Of a DNA stretch of 64,000 nucleotides, positions 25,379 to 34,325 are shown one piece after another; position 1 is the stretch's first letter, and each line of letters begins with the position of its first letter. The notes under the pieces are model-generated. The model was not told the DNA's origin. It did not search any database and worked only from the letters and a program-made list of their open reading frames with translations. This DNA comes from an uncultured Dehalococcoidia bacterium (GTDB taxonomy: Bacteria > Chloroflexota > Dehalococcoidia > Lucifugimonadales > UBA3495): NCBI GenBank assembly GCA_951812625.1, contig CATOSP010000002.1, positions 1,746,788-1,810,787 of the forward strand. Reading direction: 5' to 3'. The position numbers were made by a program, and so were the translations under genes.

Positions 25379-26179
25379 ATGCCGGTGAACATCGCCGTGC
25401 TAGCCAAGCAAGTCATCGACCCGGAAATGCCTATGGCCGCATTCCGCATCGACGATACGGCAAAGTCCGTGGTCCCTCCCGCCAGCATCCCTCCGGTGGT
25501 GAATGGCTTCGACGAGAACGCGGTAGAGGCAGCCCTCCAAATCAAGGACTCGCAGGAAGCAACAGTCACCGTACTGTCCATGGGTACGTCCTTCGCCCTT
25601 GATGTTATGAAGAAACCTCTGTCGATGGGCGCAGACGAGTTGGTACTGCTGCAGGACGACTCCTTCGAGAATACCATCGACAGCTTCTTTACTGCCCAGG
25701 TTCTGACTAGCGCGATCAACAAGCTTGGCGGGTTCGACCTGATCATCTGTGGACGCCAGGCTTCGGACTGGGACAATGCCCAGGTCCCTCTGGGGGTGGC
25801 CGAGATTTTGGGACTGTCGACCGTGGCCCTTGGCAAGAAGGTTGATGTAGCGGGTGACAAGGTCTCGGTGGAGCGAGTTACTCCCGATGGTTACGAGGTT
25901 GTGGAAGCTCCCTTGCCTGCACTGGTCACGGTCAGCAATGAGTTGGGCCAGCCCCGGTATCCAACCTTGCGGGGCATCATGGCGGCCACCAGGAAGCGCC
26001 CTACAATTTGGAGCGCATCGGACCTGGATATGGACGCTGGACAACTCGAGCCGCGCGTTACTCTGCGCAACCTCTTCATTCCTGTCCGCGAGCAGCAGTG
26101 CGAGATGGTCGAGGGCGAGGACGGCGCGGACGCAGGCAGGCAACTCGCCCTGCGGCTCCGTGAAGCAAAGATAATCTAA
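25379..26179 (+). CDS. etfB: Electron transfer flavoprotein beta subunit
   Basis: 266 residues from ATG 25379, which has GGAGG at 25367; an open frame extends upstream to 25112 but is not family-like. The protein shows the ETF-beta fold: VVNGFDENAVEAALQIKD, ICGRQASDWDNAQVPLGVAEILG, and the signature region near VERVTPDGYEVVEAPLPALVTVSNELGQPRYP. With EtfA it carries electrons from acyl-CoA or other flavin dehydrogenases to the quinone pool. Confidence 0.93.
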   Translation: MPVNIAVLAKQVIDPEMPMAAFRIDDTAKSVVPPASIPPVVNGFDENAVEAALQIKDSQEATVTVLSMGTSFALDVMKKPLSMGADELVLLQDDSFENTIDSFFTAQVLTSAINKLGGFDLIICGRQASDWDNAQVPLGVAEILGLSTVALGKKVDVAGDKVSVERVTPDGYEVVEAPLPALVTVSNELGQPRYPTLRGIMAATRKRPTIWSASDLDMDAGQLEPRVTLRNLFIPVREQQCEMVEGEDGADAGRQLALRLREAKII

Positions 26180-26240
26180 GGTCCACTGCAATCAACTCCC
26201 TGAAGAAGAACTGACGGGGATTCCCACCAACGGAGGAACC

Positions 26241-27239
26241 ATGCCCGAGGCGACAGGCGTACTGGTCGTGGGTGACTCAATCGACGGCGAACTGAGCCCA
26301 ACTTCCCGTGAATTATTGGCGGTTGGCCGCAGGGCCGCGGATGACTTGGGCGAGGAACTGGCAATCAGCCTTCTTGGCGACACACTGGACGTTCCCTCAC
26401 AGCAGGCGATCGCCTTTGGAGCGGACAAGGTATACGCGGTGACCCACCCGCTGCTGGCGGAGGCCCAGGTAGAGCTTTCGCTCGCGGCCCTCGACTCGCT
26501 GTGCCGCGAGGCTGCCCCCAGGGTCGTACTCATCGGCAGGACCAATGAAGGTAGGGAGTTGGCGCCCAGACTGGCGTTTCGGTTGGGCGTGGGGCTTGCC
26601 CAGGACTGCTTGGAAGTATCTATAGACCAGGAGACTAGGACACTGCTGGCCAACCGGCCGGTATACGGGGGGAACGCCGTCGCGGTAGTCAGCCTGGCCT
26701 ACACACCACAGATCGCTGCCGTCCGCCCCAAGGTCTATGAACCGGCGGACCCCGACTCTTCGCGGCAAGGCGAGGTTGTGTCCTTCCCGGTGGAACTTGA
26801 CGACTCACAGGCCCGAAGCCGTGTAGTCAACACTGTTCAGGAAGAGGCCGAGGGCATCAAGCTGGAGGACGCTAGAATCGTCGTCTCTGGTGGCCGCGGG
26901 CTGGGCGGGCCTGAGCCGTTCCAGGACCTTGAAGAATTGGCCAAGCTGCTCGGCGGAGCAGTGGGAGCATCGAGGGCGGCCGTAGACTCCGGCTGGGTCC
27001 CTGCCAGCTATCAGGTTGGGCTCACCGGCAAGACCATCACCCCCGACCTTTACATTACTGTGGCAATTTCCGGTGCGAGCCAGCACCTCGCCGGCTGTTC
27101 CGGGTCCAAGGTCATTGTGGCGATCAACAAGGACGCAGAGGCGAACATCTTCAAAGAGGCTCGCTACGGGGTCATCGGTGATTGGGAGCAGGTCGTCCCG
27201 GCCTTCGCCGAGGCGGTACGCGAACTAACCCAGGACTAG
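26241..27239 (+). CDS. etfA: Electron transfer flavoprotein alpha subunit
   Basis: 332 residues, start ATG 26241 with GGAGGAACC upstream. The C-terminal FAD domain has [39 protein letters not shown] and [11 protein letters not shown], all conserved in ETF-alpha. It binds FAD and forms a heterodimer with EtfB. The genes are adjacent (61 bp) and collinear. Confidence 0.95.
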   Translation: MPEATGVLVVGDSIDGELSPTSRELLAVGRRAADDLGEELAISLLGDTLDVPSQQAIAFGADKVYAVTHPLLAEAQVELSLAALDSLCREAAPRVVLIGRTNEGRELAPRLAFRLGVGLAQDCLEVSIDQETRTLLANRPVYGGNAVAVVSLAYTPQIAAVRPKVYEPADPDSSRQGEVVSFPVELDDSQARSRVVNTVQEEAEGIKLEDARIVVSGGRGLGGPEPFQDLEELAKLLGGAVGASRAAVDSGWVPASYQVGLTGKTITPDLYITVAISGASQHLAGCSGSKVIVAINKDAEANIFKEARYGVIGDWEQVVPAFAEAVRELTQD

Positions 27240-27315
27240 GGCCTACCGACCCGGGTTGCCTGGCCAAAGTGTCCCTCGCGTCGGGGGAGACTGATGGAGA
27301 TCTCGCACGATCACG

Positions 27316-28167
27316 TCATTGCCCAAGCACGACGTTGTCGATGAGGCGGGGGCGGCCTATCTGCACCGCCACTGAAACCATCGCCGCGCCGTCTATGTGG
27401 TCCAGCTCATCAAGTGTTTCAGTATCGGCCACACTCACGTAGTCGATGCGCTCGACGAGCGGCTCCGCCTCAAGCACCCGTCGCGTTTCCTCCCGCAGCA
27501 TTCTGGCATCCGTGACCCCTGTTTCCCATAGCCTTTGGGCCTTGCAAAGCGCACGGTAGACCACCGGCGCAGCCCGCCGTTCCTCGTCGTTCAGATACGC
27601 GTTGCGGCTGCTCAGGGCAAGGCCGTCCGCTTCCCGTACCGTAGGCAGGACTACGACGTCTACCCCGATGTCCAAATCTCTGGCGAGGCGACGGATGACC
27701 ACGGTCTGCTGGCCGTCTTTCTGTCCAAAGTACGCGCGGTCAGGCCGGATGAGGTTGAACAGCTTGGCGACTACGGTGGCGACGCCCCGGAAGTGGCCAG
27801 GACGGTGTGCCCCTTCCAGCAGGTCTCCCAGACCTGGCACGTCAACCCATGTGTTGAACCCCGGTGGGTAGACTTCACTCACCGGCGGGACATACACGAG
27901 ATCCACACCCTCCCGGTCCAGGGCGGCAAGGTCATCTTCAAGGGGTCGAGGATACTCGGTAAGGTCTTCCCCCTCACCGAACTGGGTAGGGTTGACGAAT
28001 ATGGTCGCGGCTAGGGAATCGTTGTCCTGGCGTGCCTGCCGCACCAGAGACAGGTGGCCTTCATGGAGCGCACCCATGGTCGGAACGAGACCCATAGGAC
28101 GCGCTGCGCCTCGACACGCCATCGCCATGTCCTGGGCGGTGCGTAATAGCTGCATTTGTGCCGCCAT
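27316..28167 (-). CDS. panC: Pantothenate synthetase
   Basis: 283 residues. It condenses pantoate and beta-alanine using ATP. The nucleotide-binding HIGH-like motif MGALHEGH is at 31-38, followed by FVNPTQFGEGEDL, AYFGQKDGQQ and the READGLALSSRN loop. It is the last gene of a four-gene minus-strand operon with panB, a DUF2520 dehydrogenase and a P1 peptidase. The gap to panB is 9 bp. Confidence 0.96.
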   Translation of the reverse strand: MAAQMQLLRTAQDMAMACRGAARPMGLVPTMGALHEGHLSLVRQARQDNDSLAATIFVNPTQFGEGEDLTEYPRPLEDDLAALDREGVDLVYVPPVSEVYPPGFNTWVDVPGLGDLLEGAHRPGHFRGVATVVAKLFNLIRPDRAYFGQKDGQQTVVIRRLARDLDIGVDVVVLPTVREADGLALSSRNAYLNDEERRAAPVVYRALCKAQRLWETGVTDARMLREETRRVLEAEPLVERIDYVSVADTETLDELDHIDGAAMVSVAVQIGRPRLIDNVVLGQ

Positions 28168-28176
28168 TTGGAGAGG

Positions 28177-29016
28177 CTAGGGTATGACCGCCAGTTCCTC
28201 CAGGACCGATTCATCCATGTTGAAGCTCTGTCTGCTGGTGGGGAAGCTGCCGTCCTCGACCTGCTCGACGTAAGTGGCAAAGGCTTCACGCATGGACTCT
28301 GCCAGCTTGGCGAATTGCCTGGCGTGCCGGGGGACGAAATCGGTGAATAGCCCAAGCATGTCGTGGAGCACCTGGACTTGACCATCGCACTCCGGACCCG
28401 CTCCGATGCCGATTGTGGGAACGGTCAACCGCCGGGATATGAGACCGGCCAATTGTGTAGGGACCAACTCTAGGACCACGGCAAATGCCCCGGCCTCTTC
28501 CAGCGCCTTGGCGTCCCGGAGCAATTGGGCACCGGCGCGGCGGTCCCGTCCCTGGACCCGGTAACCGCCAAACGAATTGATGGACTGTGGAGTCAACCCA
28601 ATGTGGCCCATCACAGGGATACCGCACTGCGCGATACGGGCCACCGTATCAGCCATCCACTCGCCGCCTTCCAGCTTTACCGCCTGCGCACCCCCGTCCT
28701 GGATCAGCCTCGCCGCGTTGGTCATGGCCTGAGCAGGGTCAACTTGGTAGGTCATGAACGGCAGGTCCGCCACCACCATCGCCTTTTTGGCACCTCGCAC
28801 CACGGCTTTGCAATGGTGCACGATGTCTTCCATCGTGACCTGAATTGTGGACTCGTATCCCAACACCACCATTCCTAGGCTGTCGCCGACCAGAAGAATC
28901 GGAACATCCGCCGCGTCTGCCATGAGGGCTGTGGTGTAATCGTAGGCAGTGATCATCGGGATCTTCCGCCCATTGGCCTTCATTTCCGCGACGTCTCGGA
29001 CTGTTACACGCGGCAT
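28177..29016 (-). CDS. panB: 3-methyl-2-oxobutanoate hydroxymethyltransferase
   Basis: 279 residues. It transfers the hydroxymethyl group from methylenetetrahydrofolate to ketoisovalerate, giving ketopantoate. The metal/substrate motifs VGDSLGMV, VVADLPFMTYQ and KLEGG are present, and GHIGLTPQ is intact. The ketopantoate it makes must be reduced before PanC acts. The dehydrogenase encoded just upstream is a candidate for that step. Confidence 0.96.
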   Translation of the reverse strand: MPRVTVRDVAEMKANGRKIPMITAYDYTTALMADAADVPILLVGDSLGMVVLGYESTIQVTMEDIVHHCKAVVRGAKKAMVVADLPFMTYQVDPAQAMTNAARLIQDGGAQAVKLEGGEWMADTVARIAQCGIPVMGHIGLTPQSINSFGGYRVQGRDRRAGAQLLRDAKALEEAGAFAVVLELVPTQLAGLISRRLTVPTIGIGAGPECDGQVQVLHDMLGLFTDFVPRHARQFAKLAESMREAFATYVEQVEDGSFPTSRQSFNMDESVLEELAVIP

Positions 29017-29034
29017 AACTCGAACCTCCAGCGT

Positions 29035-29925
29035 TTACCCGACACCAGAGTAGTGATCGACAAGTTCTTCAATTGCCAACAGGCCGTCCGGTCCAACGCC
29101 CCGGCGCGCACCGAGGGGCAGCGATGCCCTCACCAGGTCAGCGTAGAGGGGCATCAGTTCCGGGAGCCTCCGGAATAACGCTTCCAGATGCCCATGAAGG
29201 GTCTCCGTATCGCCACGCACGACCGGCCCGGTAGAGGCGCCAACCAACCCACTGCGGCCGACGTTCTCCAAAGTTGCGCGCGCAAGGGGATAAAGGGCCT
29301 GCACGGCCTCATCGGAGGTAAAGCCTATCTCCTCCCATAGTTCCGCTGCAGCCCGCAAGAGGGCCACCAGATAGCCGCAGGCCATGACCGCCGAGGCATG
29401 GTACAAGGGTCGGTCGCGGTCAGCTATGGTGATGGAGCGGCCTCCGAGATCCTCAGCAAGCCGGGTCAGGTAGTCGGCCAGGAAGTCCGCCCCATGCACC
29501 GCGAAGGTGACTCCGGCCAACCTGCCAACAGCTTCTTCGGGTGTGTCCAGGCCGGCAAATGTCTGGAATGGATGAAATGCCCCGGTTCGAGCGCCCATGC
29601 TTTCGGCAGGTGCGAGAATGTCGATGGATGCGGCGCCACAGCAATGGACTACACTTTGGCCTGGACGCCAATGGATTGAACCCGCGACTTCAGCGATTGC
29701 CGAGTCCGGTGTGGTGATGAAAACGACTTCAACGGCATCAGCCAGTATCTGGCCGGTATCGAATGCATGGCAGCCGGGAACCCGGTCCGCCAACGCCCGC
29801 GCCGAATCCAAGCGGCGGCTACTGGCGCCCACGACCCGGTATCCGCGCTGCGAGAGGGCCAGGGCAAGTCCATTGCCCAGCACCCCGGCGCCGATGAACC
29901 CAACGCTGGCATCCCGACCAATCAC
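29035..29925 (-). CDS. Rossmann-fold protein with DUF2520 domain, candidate ketopantoate reductase
   Basis: 296 residues from GTG 29925, which overlaps the preceding stop by four bases. The N-terminal Rossmann domain has VGFIGAGVLGNGLALALSQRG, and the C-terminal half is the helical DUF2520 domain, with HPFQTFAG in between. This is the layout of 6-phosphogluconate-dehydrogenase-like and ketopantoate-reductase-like enzymes, not a canonical PanE sequence. Its place between P1 peptidase and panB suggests a step in pantoate synthesis, which is inference from context. Confidence 0.8.
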   Translation of the reverse strand: MIGRDASVGFIGAGVLGNGLALALSQRGYRVVGASSRRLDSARALADRVPGCHAFDTGQILADAVEVVFITTPDSAIAEVAGSIHWRPGQSVVHCCGAASIDILAPAESMGARTGAFHPFQTFAGLDTPEEAVGRLAGVTFAVHGADFLADYLTRLAEDLGGRSITIADRDRPLYHASAVMACGYLVALLRAAAELWEEIGFTSDEAVQALYPLARATLENVGRSGLVGASTGPVVRGDTETLHGHLEALFRRLPELMPLYADLVRASLPLGARRGVGPDGLLAIEELVDHYSGVG

Positions 29926-30893
29926 TGGACCAACTCTCCGACGGCGGGGGCGCCAGCAAGCCCTGTAGCCGAGGTGACTGCCCGCAGCACTGCTCGGGCA
30001 GTCACCTCGGCAGCCGCCGCCCCCAGCGCGGTCAGGTCGAATGTCCCGATATGACGGCCAGTTGCCAGAGCGAACATGGTATCCCCATCGCGCATGGTAT
30101 GGCATGGCCGGATGGTCATCGCCAGGCCGTCGTGGCTCACAGTGGCCAGATGGTTCGCTTCCTCGCGGGTCAACGGCGCATCGGTGGCAACTACTCCAAT
30201 CGTTGTATTGGCTAGTTGTAGGTCGGAAGTATTCTCGTTCTGGCCTAGTAGGACTTCCACTGGGTCGAACATGCCATCCCCATCGTCACGCCGGGGTCCG
30301 GCCACCAATTGCCCGGACCGGTGATTGTACACGCCGCCATAGGCATTGACCGCAACCAGGGCTGCCACGACGGGACCTTGCGGCAACCGGATGCTCGCAG
30401 AGCCAATCCCGGACTTGAGAGCGTATTCGCGCCCTCGGCCCTTGGCAACCGTCGCTCCCGTGCCGGCCCCACACGTCCCTTCAGGAACCGGATCGGTGTT
30501 GGCAGCCACGGATGCTGCCCGACCTTCTTCCGGTCCCGGGCGGACGCTGGAGTTTCCAAGACCCAGATCGAATAGGATGGCGGCAGAGACAATAGGGACG
30601 ATGGCTGGGCCAACCCGGTATCCTACCTCTTCTTCCTCGAGATATGCCACAACACCGGAAGCTGCATCAAGCCCGAAGGCGCTGCCGCCGCTGAGCAGAA
30701 TAGCGTGGACCCGGTCTACCCGGTGAGTCGGGCGCAGAAGATCGGTCTCACGGGTGCCCGGCGACCCTCCCCGCACATCGACACCACCCACGGCCCCGGG
30801 GCGACAGAGCACGACCGAACAACCTGTGGCGTTCGCAAGGTCGGTGAAGTGGCCCACCTCCAACCCTTCAACAGCAGTCAGGGTGGGGTTCAT
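29922..30893 (-). CDS. P1 family (DmpA-like) peptidase
   Basis: 323 residues from ATG 30893, with GGAGGG at 7-bp spacing. The family hallmarks are GSAFGLDAASGVVAYLEE, a GTGATVAKGRG loop, and the ANTTIGVVATDAPLTREE autoprocessing region supplying the nucleophile after self-cleavage. Relatives include DmpA and the beta-aminopeptidases BapA, which release N-terminal D-Ala, L-residues or beta-alanine from peptides. It heads the panB-panC operon, so supply of beta-alanine to PanC is an attractive possibility. Confidence 0.86.
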   Translation of the reverse strand: MNPTLTAVEGLEVGHFTDLANATGCSVVLCRPGAVGGVDVRGGSPGTRETDLLRPTHRVDRVHAILLSGGSAFGLDAASGVVAYLEEEEVGYRVGPAIVPIVSAAILFDLGLGNSSVRPGPEEGRAASVAANTDPVPEGTCGAGTGATVAKGRGREYALKSGIGSASIRLPQGPVVAALVAVNAYGGVYNHRSGQLVAGPRRDDGDGMFDPVEVLLGQNENTSDLQLANTTIGVVATDAPLTREEANHLATVSHDGLAMTIRPCHTMRDGDTMFALATGRHIGTFDLTALGAAAAEVTARAVLRAVTSATGLAGAPAVGELVQ

Positions 30894-31068
30894 GAAGCGG
30901 CCCTCCGGGGAATCCAACAGAAAACAGGGAGATTTACCCGGTGCGTCAGGGCCAATGAAATGATGCTATGCAGCACGCCGGCCGTCTGTGTCGTCATAAG
31001 ATCCCAGCGGCCCAGGATTTGTCGAGAGGTACGATGCTCATTTCCCCGTCGGGGTAAATTGCACGGCC

Positions 31069-31097
31069 ATTTTAGGTTCGGCGGCCGGGAGTGTCAA
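31069..31097 (-). promoter_or_regulatory. Promoter of the pantothenate operon
   Basis: Minus-strand consensus TTGACA (31097-31092), a 17-bp spacer and TAAAAT (31074-31069). The 5' UTR to the ATG at 30893 would be about 169 nt. The remaining gap sequence to 31293 shows no gene. Confidence 0.75.
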
Positions 31098-31293
31098 CCT
31101 GCGGCGATGGCGAACCGGAACAGTTGCACGTCCATCACAACGAAAGTGCGCACTCAATCTGGGGTTATGTTGACGCGACCGAGCTGAGCTATTGGTGCAA
31201 GTGAGCGCGCATTCGGTCCCGCAAAGAACCCGCTGCAGGAACAGGACGATACCAGAGGATGACGGGGTGGCGACAGGGGGTGGCATACAAAGG

Positions 31294-31332
31294 CCACCGC
31301 CGGAAGTCGCGCTCGCAACGTTCCGGCGGTGG
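31294..31332 (-). terminator. Terminator-like hairpin after bfr
   Basis: CCACCGCCGGAA and its exact complement (31294-31305, 31321-31332) form a 12-bp stem with a 15-nt loop. On the minus strand a short CCTTTGT follows. It lies just after the bacterioferritin stop. Confidence 0.65.
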
Positions 31333-31355
31333 TTGAGTCATATCCCGAGCCTGGG

Positions 31356-31832
31356 TTAGTCGTGTTCGTGGATCTGCTGGTTCAGGTAGAGATCAATGCC
31401 GATGATCTTGACGGTCTCGAGCTGGGTCTCGATCCAGTCCACGTGCTCTTCTTCGGAACGGACCATCTCCTCGAGAATGCTGCGCGTGGTATAGTCCTGT
31501 ACTTGGGTGCAATGGGTAATCGCCTCTGTAAGGGCTGCCACTGCTCCCAACTCGGCTTGCAGATCAAGCTCCAGGTCCTCCAGGACCGACTCTCCGACCA
31601 TCACCTGGTTCAGCCGTTGAAGGTTGGGGACGCCCTCCAAGTAAAGGATGTGTTGAATCAGGTGCTGAGCGTCTTTCATCTCCTCAAAACTGTTGGAACG
31701 CAAGCTGCTGGCCATTCTATTGAATCCCCAGTTCTTGCACATCTCTGACTGTACGAAGTACTGGTTAATCGCAGTGAGCTCGATTGTGAGGATGTTGTTA
31801 AGGCGTTCCACAACGCCGTCTTTGCCCTTCAT
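31356..31832 (-). CDS. bfr: Bacterioferritin (with one substituted ferroxidase position)
   Basis: 158 residues, four-helix ferritin-like subunit. Glu18 and Glu51, Met52 (the usual haem ligand), a Glu in the third helix, and EEEH near 127-130 match the family. Position 54, a ferroxidase His in typical bacterioferritin, is Asp here (EMKDAQH at 51-57). The next His is at 57. The protein should still form a 24-mer iron store, but the iron-oxidation site may differ. The gene is preceded by bfd, with a promoter between them. Confidence 0.92.
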   Translation of the reverse strand: MKGKDGVVERLNNILTIELTAINQYFVQSEMCKNWGFNRMASSLRSNSFEEMKDAQHLIQHILYLEGVPNLQRLNQVMVGESVLEDLELDLQAELGAVAALTEAITHCTQVQDYTTRSILEEMVRSEEEHVDWIETQLETVKIIGIDLYLNQQIHEHD

Positions 31833-31909
31833 TGGACCGCTCCTGAGGAGTCGCGCCGTGAATTCCGGCTACGGCAGGCCAAAACTATCAAATTGTTCGG
31901 CGTCCAAGA

Positions 31910-31938
31910 ATTTTATCACCTGCGATAAGACAGGTCAA
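31910..31938 (-). promoter_or_regulatory. bfr promoter with overlapping imperfect palindrome
   Basis: Minus-strand TTGACC (31938-31933), a 17-bp spacer and TAAAAT (31915-31910). An imperfect inverted repeat, AAATTCTTGG / CCGAACAATTT, spans 31913-31890 and overlaps the -10, so it may be the operator of an iron- or redox-responsive repressor. The regulator cannot be named from sequence alone. Confidence 0.55.
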
Positions 31939-32006
31939 AACAGGGCATCCCGCAGGACCCCTTTTCGGAGAGACCAGTGCCTCTACTTACCGCAATGCCG
32001 ACGCTG

Positions 32007-32243
32007 TCATCCAGCCAGCCTTGTTACCACTGACTGCCTCGGTATTGCGGATACGAAGCGGGGACTTTCCAGTTCATCGGCGACAAGCACTAGCAGTGCA
32101 TCAATGTCGCGGGCACACCTGCCGCAGCACTCGTCATCCTCGAACCCGAATCGTTCGATCATGGATCCTGGAGTTCTCACTCCAGCCCTGGCTGCTTCGA
32201 CAGCCTCGGAAACGCGGACGCCTTTGCAGACACACAAGAACAT
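32007..32243 (-). CDS. bfd: Bacterioferritin-associated [2Fe-2S] ferredoxin
   Basis: 78 residues from ATG 32243. Cys4 and Cys6 (FLCVCKGV) and the distal DDECCGRC group (Cys40 and Cys43) match the BFD [2Fe-2S] arrangement. BFD docks on bacterioferritin and helps release stored iron. It lies immediately upstream of bfr, with a separate promoter for bfr inside the gap. An earlier in-frame TTG occurs at 32276 but adds no conserved sequence. Confidence 0.85.
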   Translation of the reverse strand: MFLCVCKGVRVSEAVEAARAGVRTPGSMIERFGFEDDECCGRCARDIDALLVLVADELESPRFVSAIPRQSVVTRLAG

Positions 32244-32457
32244 GGCGGGTTCCCCAACGTCATGCGTCTTCACCAAGAATTGGGGGCAGTCTAACCTGAC
32301 GCATACTATATGTCAACGCGATAGTTTACCATAGTGCCAACATCGAGGCTGATGGGGTAGTGACCAGAATCGGGACTCTGGTACAGTAACTCATTGGATA
32401 ACAGTCACGCACTGACACTGGCAGGTTGGCCACTTCCCCGTTAGGAGGTAATACGAG

Positions 32458-33234
32458 ATGCCATATTCGGGACTGGGCTTGAACGGACGAGTCGCGCTGG
32501 TGACCGGAGCAGCCAGGGGGATCGGGAGAGCCTTGGCCTTGGGTCTGGCCCAGGCCGGTGCGGATGTGGCCGTATCAGACCTTCCGGCCCACAGGGGAGG
32601 GACTGAAGAAACCTCGGAGGAAATTTCTGGTCTGGGGAACATCGGACGTGCCTACGATCTGGACGTGCTCGACCTTGAGAACATAGCAGGGGTCACTGGC
32701 GAGGTCGTCAGCGACTTTGGCCGACTGGACATACTGGTGAACAACGCAGGAATCCGCATTCGGAAGCCTGCGCTGGAGGTCACGGAGCGGGACTGGGACG
32801 CCGTGATCGACACCAACCTCAAGGGAGTCTTCTTTTGCGCCCAGGCCGCCGCGCGTCACATGATCTCGCAGGGCAGTGGGCGCATCATCAATGTGGCGTC
32901 CCAACTTGCCGTCGTGGCCCGTCCAGACCGTGCCGCCTACTGCGCCAGCAAGGGAGGGGTTGCCAACCTGACCAGGGTGCTGGCACTGGAATGGGCGAAG
33001 TACGGTATAACTGTCAACGCCATTGGCCCGGGTCCCACGACAACACCGGGACTACTGGAGGCTGACACGCGGCCTGAGCAGGAGGTAGAGGCCGAACTCT
33101 TGGCACACATGCCGTTGGGACGGCGCATGGAGCCGGAGGAACTGGTAGGAGCGGCCATTTACCTGGCGAGCCCTTCTGCCGGGGCCACCACCGGGCATTT
33201 GCTGATCGTGGACGGGGGATGGACAGCAATGTGA
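32458..33234 (+). CDS. Short-chain dehydrogenase/reductase
   Basis: 258 residues, classical SDR. Cofactor motif TGAARGIG at about 17-24, NNAGIR, Ser in INVASQLAV, and an intact YCASK (YxxxK) motif. The C-terminal GATTGHLLIVDGGWTAM is typical of SDR enzymes similar to 2-dehydro-3-deoxygluconate 5-dehydrogenase or 3-oxoacyl reductases. AGGAGG precedes ATG 32458. The substrate is unknown. Confidence 0.9.
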   Translation: MPYSGLGLNGRVALVTGAARGIGRALALGLAQAGADVAVSDLPAHRGGTEETSEEISGLGNIGRAYDLDVLDLENIAGVTGEVVSDFGRLDILVNNAGIRIRKPALEVTERDWDAVIDTNLKGVFFCAQAAARHMISQGSGRIINVASQLAVVARPDRAAYCASKGGVANLTRVLALEWAKYGITVNAIGPGPTTTPGLLEADTRPEQEVEAELLAHMPLGRRMEPEELVGAAIYLASPSAGATTGHLLIVDGGWTAM

Positions 33235-33278
33235 GACGTGTCTCGATTGTCCACCACCGGCGCTACAAATCAGGTCAC

Positions 33279-33962
33279 CTAGCCTCGGTTGCCCCATTGG
33301 TTATACGAGGTGACTTCGGAGGCGGGCCGTCTAGTAGTGGGGCCGAAATTGCCCCTTGGATACCCCAGGGGAGTCAGACAGACGGTCTCCACGTAGTCGG
33401 GAATGCCCAGCAGCGCCTTTACTTCGTCCTCCCTGCGGATGTGGGTGGTGGTCAGCCGCGTGCCCAGCCCAAGTGCGCGGGCAGCTAGGAACAGGTTCTG
33501 GACGGCAAGCCAAATCGACGATGCCTGGCGTCCCCGCTCTATTGGTTCACCGGGCGTGTAACCCGTCGTTCTGGAGTGATCAACACAGATCAACACCATC
33601 GCCGGAACTTCGTGGAAGTGGTTGGCTAGGTAGCGGGCTGCCCGGTAGACTGAACTCTCGCCAGGAGCGGGACGGTCTCCCCGTGCGCCTAGCCAAAGCT
33701 CACGGTAGATTGTTCCGATCTTGTTTATCAGGTCCGGGTCGGTGACGACCACGAACTCCCAGGGCTGGCTGTTCCCGCCGCTGGGGGCTTTGGTGGCCGC
33801 CTCGATAACTCGGTCAATGGCCTCTTTGGGGACCGGGTCGGGCTTGAACCGGGTTATCTGGCGTTGGGTGTTGATCGCCTCGAAAAAACCTGTCTCCTGC
33901 AATCCGGTCCCTCCCGATTCGTCTTCGGAACCTGATTCAACACATCGAACCTCTCCGATCAA
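33279..33962 (-). CDS. Nitroreductase-family flavoprotein
   Basis: About 227 residues from the furthest in-frame start; the family sequence begins around FFEAINTQRQITRFKPDPVP (residue 26), so the first residues may not be real. FMN-binding RQITRFK, then APSGGNSQPWEFVVV and the GRQASSIWLAVQNLFLAARALGLG helix are typical. It reduces nitroaromatics, quinones or dehalogenates in some relatives. It is convergent with the SDR gene and follows the Rieske gene on the same strand, so an electron-transfer pairing is possible. Confidence 0.85.
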   Translation of the reverse strand: MIGEVRCVESGSEDESGGTGLQETGFFEAINTQRQITRFKPDPVPKEAIDRVIEAATKAPSGGNSQPWEFVVVTDPDLINKIGTIYRELWLGARGDRPAPGESSVYRAARYLANHFHEVPAMVLICVDHSRTTGYTPGEPIERGRQASSIWLAVQNLFLAARALGLGTRLTTTHIRREDEVKALLGIPDYVETVCLTPLGYPRGNFGPTTRRPASEVTSYNQWGNRG

Positions 33963-34022
33963 ACCACAGTCTGCCTCGGAACGTTCAGCACGAAGTGTTG
34001 AGTCCGCTGTTTGCCCAGAGGG

Positions 34023-34325
34023 CTAAGCGAACTCCTCCAGTGGAACGTCGGCGAACAGGTGCCCGTTCCTCGCCGTTACCTCGTAAGCCATCATGCGGGC
34101 GATGGGACCGTTGATGCACTCGCCGCCATCCTGCTCGAACCGCCAGCCGTGGCTCGGGCACATAAAAGTGGTGCCCCAGTCAACGACCTCACTACCCGCA
34201 TGGGGACAGATGTTGGAAAACAGCTTATAGCGGCCCTTGCTCTGCACAAGGAAGAACGACCAGTCTCCCAGGTGAACTACTGCCGGGAATTTAGTGAACT
34301 TCGATTCCGCGCCAAGGTCCTCCAT
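34023..34325 (-). CDS. Rieske [2Fe-2S] domain protein
   Basis: 100 residues. The cluster ligands are Cys40, His42 (CPHAG), Cys56 and His59 (CPSHGW). It is a soluble, free-standing Rieske ferredoxin such as those serving ring-hydroxylating oxygenases, or the Rieske domain of nitrite-reductase small subunit-like proteins. The upstream neighbour is divergent; the nitroreductase gene follows on the same strand after 60 bp. Confidence 0.86.
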   Translation of the reverse strand: MEDLGAESKFTKFPAVVHLGDWSFFLVQSKGRYKLFSNICPHAGSEVVDWGTTFMCPSHGWRFEQDGGECINGPIARMMAYEVTARNGHLFADVPLEEFA

